DNA of 64,000 nucleotides, taken from positions 53,613-117,612 of the forward strand of contig NZ_LNTY01000017.1 of NCBI RefSeq assembly GCF_001559595.1. The letters run 5' to 3'. Made by a program: the position numbers and the translations under genes. The stretch is from Enterovibrio coralii. Lineage in GTDB: Bacteria > Pseudomonadota > Gammaproteobacteria > Enterobacterales > Vibrionaceae. Position 1 is the stretch's first letter; each line of letters opens with the position of its first letter. Shown in pieces: positions 27,431-36,441 of this stretch. The notes beneath the pieces were generated by a model. The model ran no database searches, had not been told where the DNA came from, and worked only from the letters and a program-made list of their open reading frames with translations.

Positions 27431-28015
27431 TTAGTAGTAAGAGTGGTCGCCGTGCGCGTGCTCAGTCACGTCACGAACGCCATTCAGCTCACCGCTGAAC
27501 TCTTCCAGAAGCTGTTTCTCGATACCGTCTTTCAGGGTAACGTCAACCATTGAACAGCCGTTACAGCCGCCGCCGAACTGGATAACAGCGACGCCGTCTT
27601 CAGTGATTTCGATCAGGCTGATGTGACCGCCGTGGCCAGCCAACTGTGGGTTAACTTGCGTTTGGATTGCGTACTCAACGCGCTCCATCAAAGGTGCATC
27701 GTCAGACACTTTGCGCATTTTTGCGTTCGGTGCTTTCAGCGTCAGTTGTGAACCCATTTTGTCGGTAACAAAATCGATTTCAGCGTCTTCCAAGAATGGC
27801 AGGCTCAGTTCATCAACATATGCAGAGAAACCATTGAAGGTAATTTCTGTATCGGTTGCTTCCACTGCATCCTGAGGGCAGTAAGAAACACCACACTCAG
27901 CATTTTGAGTGCCTGGGTTCACCACGAATACACGGATATTAGTGCCTTCTGGCTGCTGCTCTAGCAGCTTAACGAAATGGCTTTGTGCATTTTCAGTAAT
28001 AATAATTTGTGACAC
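27431..28015 (-). CDS. nfuA: Fe/S biogenesis protein NfuA
   Basis: 194 residues. Carrier that delivers [4Fe-4S] clusters to apoproteins, important under iron or oxidative stress. N-terminal degenerate A-type domain (1-95) and C-terminal Nfu domain with the cluster-binding CNGC (Cys151, Cys154). Read in the same direction as comF and divergent from bioH, the conserved bioH-comF-nfuA arrangement. Confidence 0.96.
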   Translation of the reverse strand: MSQIIITENAQSHFVKLLEQQPEGTNIRVFVVNPGTQNAECGVSYCPQDAVEATDTEITFNGFSAYVDELSLPFLEDAEIDFVTDKMGSQLTLKAPNAKMRKVSDDAPLMERVEYAIQTQVNPQLAGHGGHISLIEITEDGVAVIQFGGGCNGCSMVDVTLKDGIEKQLLEEFSGELNGVRDVTEHAHGDHSYY

Positions 28016-28099
28016 GGCTTCTTACCTGAATTTTCCAGTATTGTTTACATTCTACTCTTGTTTGCGCTTCCTATCACCCCTGAACCGACATGGTTAATG

Positions 28100-28782
28100 T
28101 TATTCACGTGATGGCGGCGGAGTTCGGCACAAACAATACACGTCGATGCGTTTGGCTCCGTTAGCGCGTAGCAGTTTGCACACATGCTGATGGTAGTGCC
28201 CGTGGTTACCACGTCATCTACCAGCGCAATGTGCTCGGGTACGGGGGCTGAAACGGCAAAGGCGTGTTTGAGGTTCGATAATCGCGATTGTCTATCCAAT
28301 CCTTTCTGCTGACGAGTGGCTTTCACCCGTTTTAGGAGGTTGGGCTCACAATCAACGTCCAGTTGCTTAGCGAGTGAGCGAGCCAACACATTGCTATGGT
28401 TGTAGCCGCGATGCCAACGGCGTCGCCAATGCATCGGAATAGGAACAACAACTGGCGCAGGGTCGTCGATACGTGTCGCGATCAATGAGGCCAGTGATTT
28501 GCCGAGCCAGTACTGTCGTTGGTACTTAAAGCGATGTAGCAGGGTCGTGTACGGGAAGGTGTAGTTCCCGACGCAAACCAGAGAATCCCAAGAAGGCGGT
28601 GAGGATAAACACTTGCCGCATGACTCAATGTCATAGGGCGTGGGTAAGCCACACTGCAAGCATCGTGGGTGCTTAGGTAAGGCATCATCACAAACCTGAC
28701 ACCAAGCGTGTCTGTGCTCCTCCAACCTGTGATGGCAAAGCTGACACCTCAGCGGGAGGACGCGTAAGATAGTGCGCATCAT
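28100..28782 (-). CDS. comF: ComF family protein, phosphoribosyltransferase-like (frameshifted)
   Basis: Linked to DNA uptake in competent bacteria. N-terminal zinc-finger region with CQLCHHRL, CQVC, CLQCG and CGKC, followed by a PRT domain with VPIPMHWRRRWHRGYNHSNVLAR and the PRPP loop VDDVVTTGTT. One base appears missing near 28171-28175: restoring it changes the ending to NLLRANGAKRIDVYCLCRT and moves the stop to 28100, a normal ComF terminus. MMRT at 28782 is the start; the longer frame runs into the divergent bioH. Confidence 0.88.
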
Positions 28783-28821
28783 AGGGGCAGCGAGTTTCTT
28801 AATTACTTTCAGGCAGTTTAA

Positions 28822-29601
28822 ATGACGACACCTCTCTACTGGCACACGGAAGGCCAAGGCTACGATCTGATTCTCATCCATGGCTGGGGAATGAACAGCC
28901 AAGTGTGGAAAAACCTTCTACCGAGTCTCACCCCGCACTTTCGTGTGCACTGTGTTGACCTCCCCGGTTATGGATTTAGCCAACCCAGCGATGATCGTAC
29001 GCTCGATCAAGTGGCACATAGTTTGCTTAGTAATTCACCGCAGAGAGCGATCTGGGTGGGATGGTCACTGGGCGGCTTAGTTGCATCTAAGGTTGCCTTA
29101 CTGGCACCTGAGCGTGTAGCGGGTCTGGTGACTGTCGCCAGCTCTCCCCGCTTTGCTGCAGAACACGGATGGCGAGGGATAAAACCCGAGGTATTGGAAG
29201 CGTTTACGGAACAGCTCTCAGAAGACTTTCAGACGACTGTTGAGCGTTTCATGGCACTTCAAGCAATGGGAAGTCCAACGGCAAGGCAAGATATTAAGTG
29301 GTTGAAGGAGGCGGTCCTCTCTCACCCATCTCCTCAACCTGAAGTGCTTCAGGCCGGTCTTAATATTCTTGCTGATGCTGACTTGAGGCCTCACTTGCGC
29401 GAAATTTCAATGCCTTGGCTACGAATGTATGGTCGGCTTGATGGCTTAGTGCCTGTGAAGGTCGCCCAAGAATTAGATATCTTGGCACCTCAGTCGCAGC
29501 GGCAAATTTTTGCCAATGCGTCTCATGCTCCATTTATTTCGGATCCTCAACACTTTACGCAGGAGCTCTTGGCGTTCTGCGGACAATGTTTGCCATCCTG
29601 A
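28822..29601 (+). CDS. bioH: Pimeloyl-ACP methyl ester carboxylesterase BioH
   Basis: 259 residues, alpha/beta hydrolase that removes the methyl group from pimeloyl-ACP in biotin synthesis. Oxyanion region HGWGMNSQVW (about 20-29), nucleophile elbow GWSLGG with Ser82, a catalytic Asp near 207 (GRLDGLVP) and His near 235 (SHAPFIS). Divergent from comF as in E. coli. Confidence 0.95.
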   Translation: MTTPLYWHTEGQGYDLILIHGWGMNSQVWKNLLPSLTPHFRVHCVDLPGYGFSQPSDDRTLDQVAHSLLSNSPQRAIWVGWSLGGLVASKVALLAPERVAGLVTVASSPRFAAEHGWRGIKPEVLEAFTEQLSEDFQTTVERFMALQAMGSPTARQDIKWLKEAVLSHPSPQPEVLQAGLNILADADLRPHLREISMPWLRMYGRLDGLVPVKVAQELDILAPQSQRQIFANASHAPFISDPQHFTQELLAFCGQCLPS

Positions 29602-29702
29602 CGTGACAAAGTGGTTAAATAAAGTGAAATGGGGCTAAATTTTAAACAAAGGCAGCCGATACTTTATTCATCTCACTTGCGATGGCATCAGGAGAGACCA
29701 TA

Positions 29703-30040
29703 ATGAATATAGGTAACGTTGGGTATTCTCAGCACACCTATGCCAAGCCAACGTCTGTAAACCCTGTTAATCAGGAGGCGAAGGCGAATCAGGCAAAGGA
29801 AGCTGAGGGTGCAAAACAGTCATACGAGCAAGTCGCCAAGGAAGTGCTGAAGGTAAGGCTGTGAATAAAGCAACGGAAGCCGAAGGCAAGACTTCGTCTA
29901 GCGTTGAGTCTTTCACCTACGGGGCATTGGGCATGGACCACCCTGAAGAAGTGAAAAGCAACGATGACGCTGCTTATTCAGCAGGTCAGGTATTGTCAGC
30001 ACTGGGCACCATAGGTGGCCTAATAGCAGTGTTGGTATAA
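29703..30040 (+). CDS. Uncharacterised small protein with hydrophobic C-terminus (frameshifted)
   Basis: ATG 29703 follows AGGAGAGACC. The first frame gives 53 residues rich in Gln, Lys, Ala and Glu, stopping at 29862-29864. Adding one G at 29852-29853 continues through KAVNKATEAEG, SVESFTYGALGMDHPEEV and SAGQVLSALGTIGGLIAVLV to a stop at 30038-30040, giving about 112 residues. The second part is clearly coding-like and ends in a membrane-like tail. The YGALGMDHP stretch looks conserved across vibrios from memory, but no function is known. Confidence 0.6.
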
Positions 30041-30154
30041 CGCAGTACCTACGTGATTTCGCTGTAGAGATACAGCACGCGCATACGCGGGGTCATCCCG
30101 CGATATGCACGCAGGCGTCAAGGCCTTCGGTCGATGTTGGGAGACGACATTGGC

Positions 30155-30628
30155 ATGAATATTTCGCCCGCAAACGTCAGCATACCCGCTGTCGTACCGT
30201 CAGTTAACCCGCCAACCGAACAGGCTGCGCGGGATAATCGCGTGCGCGAAAAAATTGTCCCCACCAAGCAGCTAGAAGCGAGCGCAGAAGAACAGTCAGT
30301 CAACAAAGACGAAAAGCAGCTCAAGAACCCTTCTTGGGATCCTTCTGAACATCCAAACTATGCTGACATCACGCAAAAACAAAACGAATTTTCGGGTGGG
30401 GAGTACGCTGCGCACGAAACCCTAAGCCAGCTTTCGGCCATGCTGTCGAGTAACTCTTATGTTCCGCAGAATGAAAATGGCTATGCGATGCGCATTAAGT
30501 TGCCAAAAGAGATCTTGGATAAAATCGACGAGCTGAAAGACTCGCAACGCACAGGGGCCGTCGTTGCTATGCGCTATCAGCAATCAACGGTAGCTAATGT
30601 GCCCTCGGAAGTGCTTATCGTTATCTAG
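30155..30628 (+). CDS. Uncharacterised protein next to the 29703 gene
   Basis: 157 residues from ATG 30155 (ATG 30134 is a possible longer start; neither ribosome site is ideal). Low-complexity, charged N-terminal half; the second half is more structured (AMRIKLPKEILDKIDELKDS, VVAMRYQQSTVANVPSEVLIVI). No signal peptide, membrane helix or known motif. Like its upstream neighbour it starts MNI and has an early VNP, so the pair may be related or co-regulated. It is followed by a good terminator. Confidence 0.6.
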   Translation: MNISPANVSIPAVVPSVNPPTEQAARDNRVREKIVPTKQLEASAEEQSVNKDEKQLKNPSWDPSEHPNYADITQKQNEFSGGEYAAHETLSQLSAMLSSNSYVPQNENGYAMRIKLPKEILDKIDELKDSQRTGAVVAMRYQQSTVANVPSEVLIVI

Positions 30629-30654
30629 CCGTTGTTTTAAAAGCTCAATCAGGC

Positions 30655-30686
30655 AAAAAAACAGCACCCTTGGGTGCTGTTTTGGT
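30655..30686. terminator. Terminator before the convergent tex gene
   Basis: AAAACAGCACCC pairs with GGGTGCTGTTTT with a two-base loop; A and T runs on both sides allow use in both directions. Confidence 0.88.
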
Positions 30687-30709
30687 TTTATCGAATTTGT
30701 CGTTTTGAC

Positions 30710-33043
30710 TTAGTTGCGTTTGGCTTTTGCAAAGGCATCGGCAAATGCGCCACCGAAAGCGGATTGCTTACCACCGCGGTTGTCGCGACCCCCTTTGTTG
30801 TTGCCGTCAAAGCTGCGCTCTTGATTGCGTGCTGGGCGAGATTCACGGGCTGGCTTGTTGTCCGCACCCGGCTCGTCGCTTAGGCGCATTGATAGACCAA
30901 TACGCTTGCGCTGCAAGTCCACTTCCATCACTTTGACTTTAACCACGTCACCGGCTTTTACCACTTCACGTGGATCAGACACGAACTTGTCCGACAGGGC
31001 AGAGATGTGTACCAAGCCGTCTTGGTGAACGCCAATATCGACAAACGCACCGAATGCCGTCACGTTGGTGATTGAGCCTTCCAGTACCATGCCCGGGATG
31101 AGATCTTTCACTTCGTTCACGCCTTCAGCAAAGGTCGCGGTTTTGAACTCAGGACGCGGGTCGCGGCCGGGTTTTGCCAGCTCTGCCAGAATGTCTGTCA
31201 CGGTTGGAATACCAAAGGTCTCGTCCGCGTAGTCCGCTGCTTTCAGGCCACGTAGGAAGTCATGGTTGCCAATCATGGCATCGACACCCTTGCCAGACTT
31301 CTCTGCAATGCGTTTGACCACAGGGTAGGCTTCAGGGTGAACCGAAGAGCCGTCGAGAGGGTTTTTGCCGTTCATCACTCGAAGGAAGCCAGCACACTGC
31401 TCGAAGGCTTTCGGGCCAAGGCGCGGTACTTTCAGCAGCATTTTACGGTCGTTGAAACGGCCGTTCTCATCACGGAAGGCAACGATGTTGGCCGCCATGG
31501 TGGTAGAAAGGCCGGCTACACGGGTCAGAAGGGCGGCAGATGCACTATTCACATCCACGCCGACGGCGTTTACACAGTCTTCTACAACCGCATCAAGACG
31601 CTTGGCCAGTTGGCTTTGGCTCACATCGTGTTGGTATTGACCCACACCGATAGATTTCGGGTCAATTTTCACCAACTCTGCCAGCGGGTCTTGCAGACGA
31701 CGGGCGATAGACACAGCGCCGCGCAGTGATACATCCAGTCCCGGAAACTCTGCTGCTGCAAGCTCAGACGCGGAATACACCGATGCGCCAGCTTCACTTA
31801 CCATCACGGTTTGAATTTTCTCGCCAGCATCTTTGAGCATGCCAGCCACAAAGGCGTCGGTTTCACGTGATGCAGTACCGTTACCAATCGCAATCAAATC
31901 TACGCCGTGCTTTTTCACCAGAGCCATGACCACACGTGCCGATTCTGCAATCTTGTTCTGTGGTGGCGTTGGGTAGATGGTGGCGGTGTCCAGCAGCTTG
32001 CCTGTGTTGTCGACAACTGCGACTTTACAGCCAGTACGGAGACCCGGGTCGATACCCAAGGTGCAACGCGGGCCAGCAGGGGCGGCCATCAGCAAGTCTT
32101 TCAGGTTGTCGGCAAACACTTTTATCGCGTCAGTTTCAGCGATTTCACGCAGGTTACCCATCAGCTCGGTTTCCATGTGCATCAAAATCTTGATACGCCA
32201 TGCAAAGCTCACCACTTGTTTGCGCCAGCGGTCAGCCGCCGCCGAACCTAAAGTAATGCCGTAATGGTTGGCAATGATGGTTTCGCAGTAAGAGCCGGTT
32301 GAACCTTCGTCCTGACCTGGGTCCGCATTCAGAGAAAGCTGCAAAATGCCTTCGTTACGGCCACGGAACATCGCAAGGGCGCGGTGCGACGGTACCTTGC
32401 TCAGCAACTCATCATGTTCGAAGTAGTCTTTAAACTTGGCGCCTTCGTTTTCTTTGCCAGCCACAACGCGCGCTTGGATTTGCGCTTGTTGATTCAGATG
32501 GCGGCGAATTTTATCCAAAAGGGCAGCGTCTTCGGCAAATTGCTCCATCAAGATTGCACGCGCGCCGTCCAGTACTGCTTTGGTGTCAGCAAAGCCAGCA
32601 TCGACATTGAGAAACTTCGCCGCTTCCGTTTCTGGGTCATGATCTGGCTGTTCCCAAAGCAGAGTCGCCAAAGGCGCAATGCCCGCTTCAATCGCGATTT
32701 GCCCTTTGGTGCGACGCTTAGGTTTGTATGGCAGGTACAAATCTTCCAGACGATTTTTGCTGTCTGCATCCAGAATGTCTTTTTTCAGCGCGTCGGTCAG
32801 TTTGCCTTGTTCATCAATCGATTTCAGGATGACCTGACGGCGGTCTTCCAGTTCACGCAGGTAGCCAAGGCGAGATTCCAGATTACGCAATTGGGTATCG
32901 TCGAGGCCGTTAGTCACTTCTTTACGGTAACGGGCGATGAATGGGACTGTGTTGCCGTCGTCCAGTAGGGTTACTGCTGCAGTCACTTGCGCTTCTCGAA
33001 CGTTCAGCTCGGTCGCAATTTGTTGATAGATTGAATTAGTCAT
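30710..33043 (-). CDS. tex: RNA-binding transcription accessory protein Tex
   Basis: 777 residues. Tex (YhgF) proteins bind nucleic acid and affect transcription and fitness. The order is normal: N-terminal helical region ([21 protein letters not shown]), YqgF RNase-H-like domain ([17 protein letters not shown] near 328), helix-hairpin-helix region ([20 protein letters not shown]), and a C-terminal S1 domain ([21 protein letters not shown] near 655). The tail is basic and Gly/Arg/Asn-rich. Follows greB closely on the same strand. Confidence 0.95.
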   Translation of the reverse strand: MTNSIYQQIATELNVREAQVTAAVTLLDDGNTVPFIARYRKEVTNGLDDTQLRNLESRLGYLRELEDRRQVILKSIDEQGKLTDALKKDILDADSKNRLEDLYLPYKPKRRTKGQIAIEAGIAPLATLLWEQPDHDPETEAAKFLNVDAGFADTKAVLDGARAILMEQFAEDAALLDKIRRHLNQQAQIQARVVAGKENEGAKFKDYFEHDELLSKVPSHRALAMFRGRNEGILQLSLNADPGQDEGSTGSYCETIIANHYGITLGSAAADRWRKQVVSFAWRIKILMHMETELMGNLREIAETDAIKVFADNLKDLLMAAPAGPRCTLGIDPGLRTGCKVAVVDNTGKLLDTATIYPTPPQNKIAESARVVMALVKKHGVDLIAIGNGTASRETDAFVAGMLKDAGEKIQTVMVSEAGASVYSASELAAAEFPGLDVSLRGAVSIARRLQDPLAELVKIDPKSIGVGQYQHDVSQSQLAKRLDAVVEDCVNAVGVDVNSASAALLTRVAGLSTTMAANIVAFRDENGRFNDRKMLLKVPRLGPKAFEQCAGFLRVMNGKNPLDGSSVHPEAYPVVKRIAEKSGKGVDAMIGNHDFLRGLKAADYADETFGIPTVTDILAELAKPGRDPRPEFKTATFAEGVNEVKDLIPGMVLEGSITNVTAFGAFVDIGVHQDGLVHISALSDKFVSDPREVVKAGDVVKVKVMEVDLQRKRIGLSMRLSDEPGADNKPARESRPARNQERSFDGNNKGGRDNRGGKQSAFGGAFADAFAKAKRN

Positions 33044-33082
33044 GATGTTCCTTTACGTGACACCTCGTTTTTCAACGCGATG

Positions 33083-33567
33083 TTAAAGTTCGTCTTGTTG
33101 ATAGGTGATGGTGTTTACGTACCACACCTTTGGCCCTTCCGGCGTATTGACGACAGCTTCGTCATCGACTTCTTTTTTGATCAGGGCGCGGGCCATCGGG
33201 CTATCAATAGAGATGTAATCTTTGCGGCCATAAATCTCGTCTGGCCCAACGATGCGGAATTTGAGGGTATCGCCGTCTTCGTTTTCAATATCGACCCAGG
33301 CACCAAAGAAGACTTTGCCGTCTTGTTGCGGGTTGTAATCGACAACGCGAAGAATTTCGAGGCGTTTGCGCAGGTAACGAACCCGGCGGTCAATTTCTCG
33401 GAGTAAGCGTTTGTTGTAAGTGTAATCGGCGTTCTCAGAACGGTCGCCGAGCTTGCCGCCCAAGAGACGATTTTGGTGATCTCAGGACGTCGCTCTTTCC
33501 AGAGGTAGTCGAGCTCTTGCTTGAGTTTGTTATAGCCTTCTCGGGTGACCAAGTCGGTTTTTTTCAT
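33083..33567 (-). CDS. greB: Transcript cleavage factor GreB (frameshifted)
   Basis: Rescues backtracked RNA polymerase by stimulating cleavage of the transcript 3' end. The start MKKTDLVTREGYNKLKQEL (ATG 33567) and the body GDRSENADYTYNKRLLREIDRR are in two frames joined near 33450-33452 by one missing base (family sequence WAASLGDRSENAD). Restored length is about 161 residues. The acidic tip residues (ENAD) and FGRKDYISIDSPMARAL are intact. Sits 40 bases before tex and divergent from ompR, as in E. coli. Confidence 0.93.
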
Positions 33568-33719
33568 TGCATTATCCGAGGATGAATTTCATTGTCGACA
33601 CGTGTTATAACCGCTTTGCATCGAGGTTTAAAGCGAAGCGGCGTCGCAACGTTAAGCCGGTATATGAAATGGATTGTTGATCACGGCTTCTCGGAGTATA
33701 AATCGCTATAGGTAAACTC

Positions 33720-33734
33720 GTTACAACTGGTAAC
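33720..33734. repeat. Small inverted repeat upstream of ompR
   Basis: GTTAC and GTAAC flank a five-base loop about 97 bases before the ompR start. Could be a regulator site or chance; no known operator matches. Confidence 0.3.
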
Positions 33735-33830
33735 AGTTTTTGGTAGCACAGACGTTAACTCTGATGTCTCATAGCCATGTCAGACGATACAATCGATGAC
33801 AACACTGCCGTCAGATTAGAAAGGTAAGTC

Positions 33831-34547
33831 ATGCAAGAAAATTACAAGATCCTGGTTGTTGATGATGATATGCGTTTGCGCTCGTTGCTGGAGCGTTATT
33901 TGTCTGAGCAAGGTTTTCAGGTTCGCAGCGTTGCGAATGCTGAGCAGATGGACCGCTTGCTGGCGCGTGAAAACTTTCACCTGATGGTGCTGGATTTGAT
34001 GCTGCCGGGCGAAGATGGTTTGTCTATCTGTCGCCGTTTGCGCCAAGCCAATAACCAGCTGCCAATTTTGATGCTGACGGCAAAAGGTGACGAGATTGAC
34101 CGTATCGTTGGTTTGGAAGTGGGCGCAGATGACTATCTGCCAAAACCTTTCAACCCGCGTGAACTGTTGGCACGTATTCGTGCAGTGCTTCGCCGTCAAA
34201 CCATTGAAGCACCGGGTGCACCTGCGTCTGAAGAAAAAATTGTGGAGTTCGGTCAGTTCCGCCTGAACCTCGGCACGCGTGAAATGTTCCGCAATGACGA
34301 GCCGCTGACCCTGACATCCGGTGAATTTGCAGTGCTCAAAGCTCTGGTCACCAACGCGCGTGAGCCTATGTCTCGTGACAAGCTGATGAACATGGCGCGT
34401 GGCCGTGAATATTCAGCGATGGAGCGTTCCATTGACGTTCAAATCTCGCGTCTTCGCCGCATGATTGAAGAAGATCCGAGCAAACCTCGCTACATTCAGA
34501 CCGTTTGGGGTCTGGGTTACGTATTCGTTCCGGACGGGGAAGCGTAA
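33831..34547 (+). CDS. ompR: Osmolarity response regulator OmpR
   Basis: 238 residues. Receiver domain with acidic pocket Asp11-Asp12 region (VVDDD) and phosphorylation site Asp55 (MVLDLMLPG), the T and K residues in LMLTAKG and YLPKPF, then a winged-helix DNA-binding domain ending RYIQTVWGLGYVFVPDG. Controls porin and envelope genes with EnvZ, which starts three bases downstream. Confidence 0.97.
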   Translation: MQENYKILVVDDDMRLRSLLERYLSEQGFQVRSVANAEQMDRLLARENFHLMVLDLMLPGEDGLSICRRLRQANNQLPILMLTAKGDEIDRIVGLEVGADDYLPKPFNPRELLARIRAVLRRQTIEAPGAPASEEKIVEFGQFRLNLGTREMFRNDEPLTLTSGEFAVLKALVTNAREPMSRDKLMNMARGREYSAMERSIDVQISRLRRMIEEDPSKPRYIQTVWGLGYVFVPDGEA

Positions 34548-34550
34548 TTA

Positions 34551-35897
34551 ATGCGCTTTTCCCCACGAAGTAACTTCGCGCGTACGCTCGTGGTTCTGGC
34601 TGGCCTGCTTATCGCCAGCCAGATTTTCTCTTACCTGACCATTCTTAACTACGCCCTTCTGCCAAGCATCAAACAGTTCAACAAAATTCTGGCGCACGAG
34701 ATTTCCGTGATTCTGGAAGACAATGTGACATTGGGTGACGGCAAGGTTTATCACCTCGATGAAGCGTTGCGTCGAGAGCTATTGGCCAAGCTTGGGGTCT
34801 CTTTGCACGAGAAGACCGAGCCAGATGTCATGCGCGAGTTTGATCAGGCTGCGACCATCGACCTTATCAGCGAAGACATGACTGAGAAGCTGAATGCGCC
34901 AACGGAAGCGCGTATCAGCCTTGATCAGAAAAGTTATGTCCTGTGGCTGGAGAGCAAAGCCTTTCCTGGTTACGTGATGCGCATACCGCTCTCTGAGCTG
35001 CATCAAGATGATTTCCAACCTCTGTTTGTGTACTCCATGGTGATTGCCCTCATGGTGATTGGCGGCGGCTGGATGTTCATTAAGATGCAAAACCGGCCGC
35101 TGGTGGCATTGGAAAAAGCCGCGAAGGACGTGGGAAGTGGCACCTTCCCGCCACCGATCCCTGAACGCGGGGCATCAGATATTCGTGCAGTGACCAAAGC
35201 CTTTAATCAGATGAGTGAGGGCATCCGTAAGCTTGAAGAAGACCGTGCTTTATTGATGGCAGGGGTTAGCCATGACTTGCGTACGCCACTCACGCGTATT
35301 CGACTGGCAACGGAAATGATGTCACCAGAAGACAGCTATCTGGCTGAGAGCATGATTAAAGACACGGAAGAGTGTAACGAAATCATCAATCAGTTTATGG
35401 ATTACCTGCGCTCGGTACAGCTTCAAGATATGGAGAAGATTGACCTCAACGCGCTGGTCGATGATGTCTCTGTGGCTGACGGTGCAACAGGACACGAGCT
35501 TGAGCTGAGTAAGGGTGAGCTGTTTGGCGATCTTGAAGCAAACGAAGTCGCTATTCGCCGTGCGGTGACCAATTTGGTGGTGAATGCGGTGCGTTACGGC
35601 GGTGGCTGGGTGAAAATCAGCACTGGCAGTACAGCGGATCGCGGCCATCAATGGATTGCGGTGGAAGATAACGGGCCGGGCATTGCACCCGACCAAGTCG
35701 ATACTGTGCTTCAGCCTTTCACGCGTGGTGATACTGCGCGCGGCAGTGAAGGCACGGGACTTGGCCTTGCTATCGTGAAACGCATTATTGAACAGCATAA
35801 AGGTGCACTGCGCCTGACCCAGCGTTCGCAAGGCGGTTTACGTGCACAGATCGTGCTTCCCACCAAGAAGCGATCGTCGCGTAACGGGCGTCGATAA
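34551..35897 (+). CDS. envZ: Osmosensor histidine kinase EnvZ
   Basis: 448 residues. Two membrane helices (about 12-33 and 158-178) enclose a periplasmic loop, followed by a HAMP domain, the H-box [15 protein letters not shown] with His241, N-box [11 protein letters not shown] and G-boxes DNGPGIA and [12 protein letters not shown]. Phosphorylates and dephosphorylates OmpR. The short gap to ompR indicates one transcript. Confidence 0.96.
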   Translation: MRFSPRSNFARTLVVLAGLLIASQIFSYLTILNYALLPSIKQFNKILAHEISVILEDNVTLGDGKVYHLDEALRRELLAKLGVSLHEKTEPDVMREFDQAATIDLISEDMTEKLNAPTEARISLDQKSYVLWLESKAFPGYVMRIPLSELHQDDFQPLFVYSMVIALMVIGGGWMFIKMQNRPLVALEKAAKDVGSGTFPPPIPERGASDIRAVTKAFNQMSEGIRKLEEDRALLMAGVSHDLRTPLTRIRLATEMMSPEDSYLAESMIKDTEECNEIINQFMDYLRSVQLQDMEKIDLNALVDDVSVADGATGHELELSKGELFGDLEANEVAIRRAVTNLVVNAVRYGGGWVKISTGSTADRGHQWIAVEDNGPGIAPDQVDTVLQPFTRGDTARGSEGTGLGLAIVKRIIEQHKGALRLTQRSQGGLRAQIVLPTKKRSSRNGRR

Positions 35898-35911
35898 TAC
35901 GTAAGCTCTCT

Positions 35912-35942
35912 GAAAACGCAGGCAATTTGCCTGCGTTTTTCT
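35912..35942 (+). terminator. envZ terminator
   Basis: AAAACGCAGGCAA pairs with TTGCCTGCGTTTT with a minimal loop, then T residues. Confidence 0.9.
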
Positions 35943-36040
35943 TTGCCTCAAATTCGACAAAAAAATCCCCTCTAATTTTGTCTCATTTGTGAGTCATCTG
36001 CTAATACTGTAATAAAGCCCCGATACAGCAGGGATGAAAA

Positions 36041-36418
36041 ATGAAAGTGGTAATCGATCCACAAGACCCGTCACCCAAATTTCGACAGTTGATGACGCAA
36101 ATTCAGCGGCAGATTGTTGCGGGCACCTTAATGCCCGGAGAAAAGCTGACCTCGGTGAGAAAGCTCGCGGCTGAGCTGAATATCAACCCGATGACGATTT
36201 CCCGCTGCTATCAAATCATGGAAAAAATGGGCTGGCTCGAACGCCGTCGCGGTATCGGAATGATAGTGGCGCGTGAAGGGCTTAACGACAGAATGGAAGA
36301 TCGCTTTGGTTTTGTGGAGTCCAAGCTCAAAGCACTGATCACCGATGCCAAGGAAGTGGGGTATAGCCGTTCGGAAGTGATGGCTTTGGTGATGCAATAT
36401 TGGGAGGAAGATGAGTAA
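36041..36418 (+). CDS. GntR family regulator of the YtrA subgroup
   Basis: 125 residues. N-terminal winged helix (about 10-75) with LTSVRKLAAELNINPMTISRCYQIMEKMGW in pieces is GntR-type; the C-terminal part is only about 45 residues and lacks an effector domain, as in the YtrA subgroup. Such regulators normally sit beside the ABC transporter they control. None is here: recG is convergent and envZ lies upstream, so its target is not evident. Confidence 0.85.
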   Translation: MKVVIDPQDPSPKFRQLMTQIQRQIVAGTLMPGEKLTSVRKLAAELNINPMTISRCYQIMEKMGWLERRRGIGMIVAREGLNDRMEDRFGFVESKLKALITDAKEVGYSRSEVMALVMQYWEEDE

Positions 36419-36441
36419 ACCCTCACCTTCCTCTGACAGTT

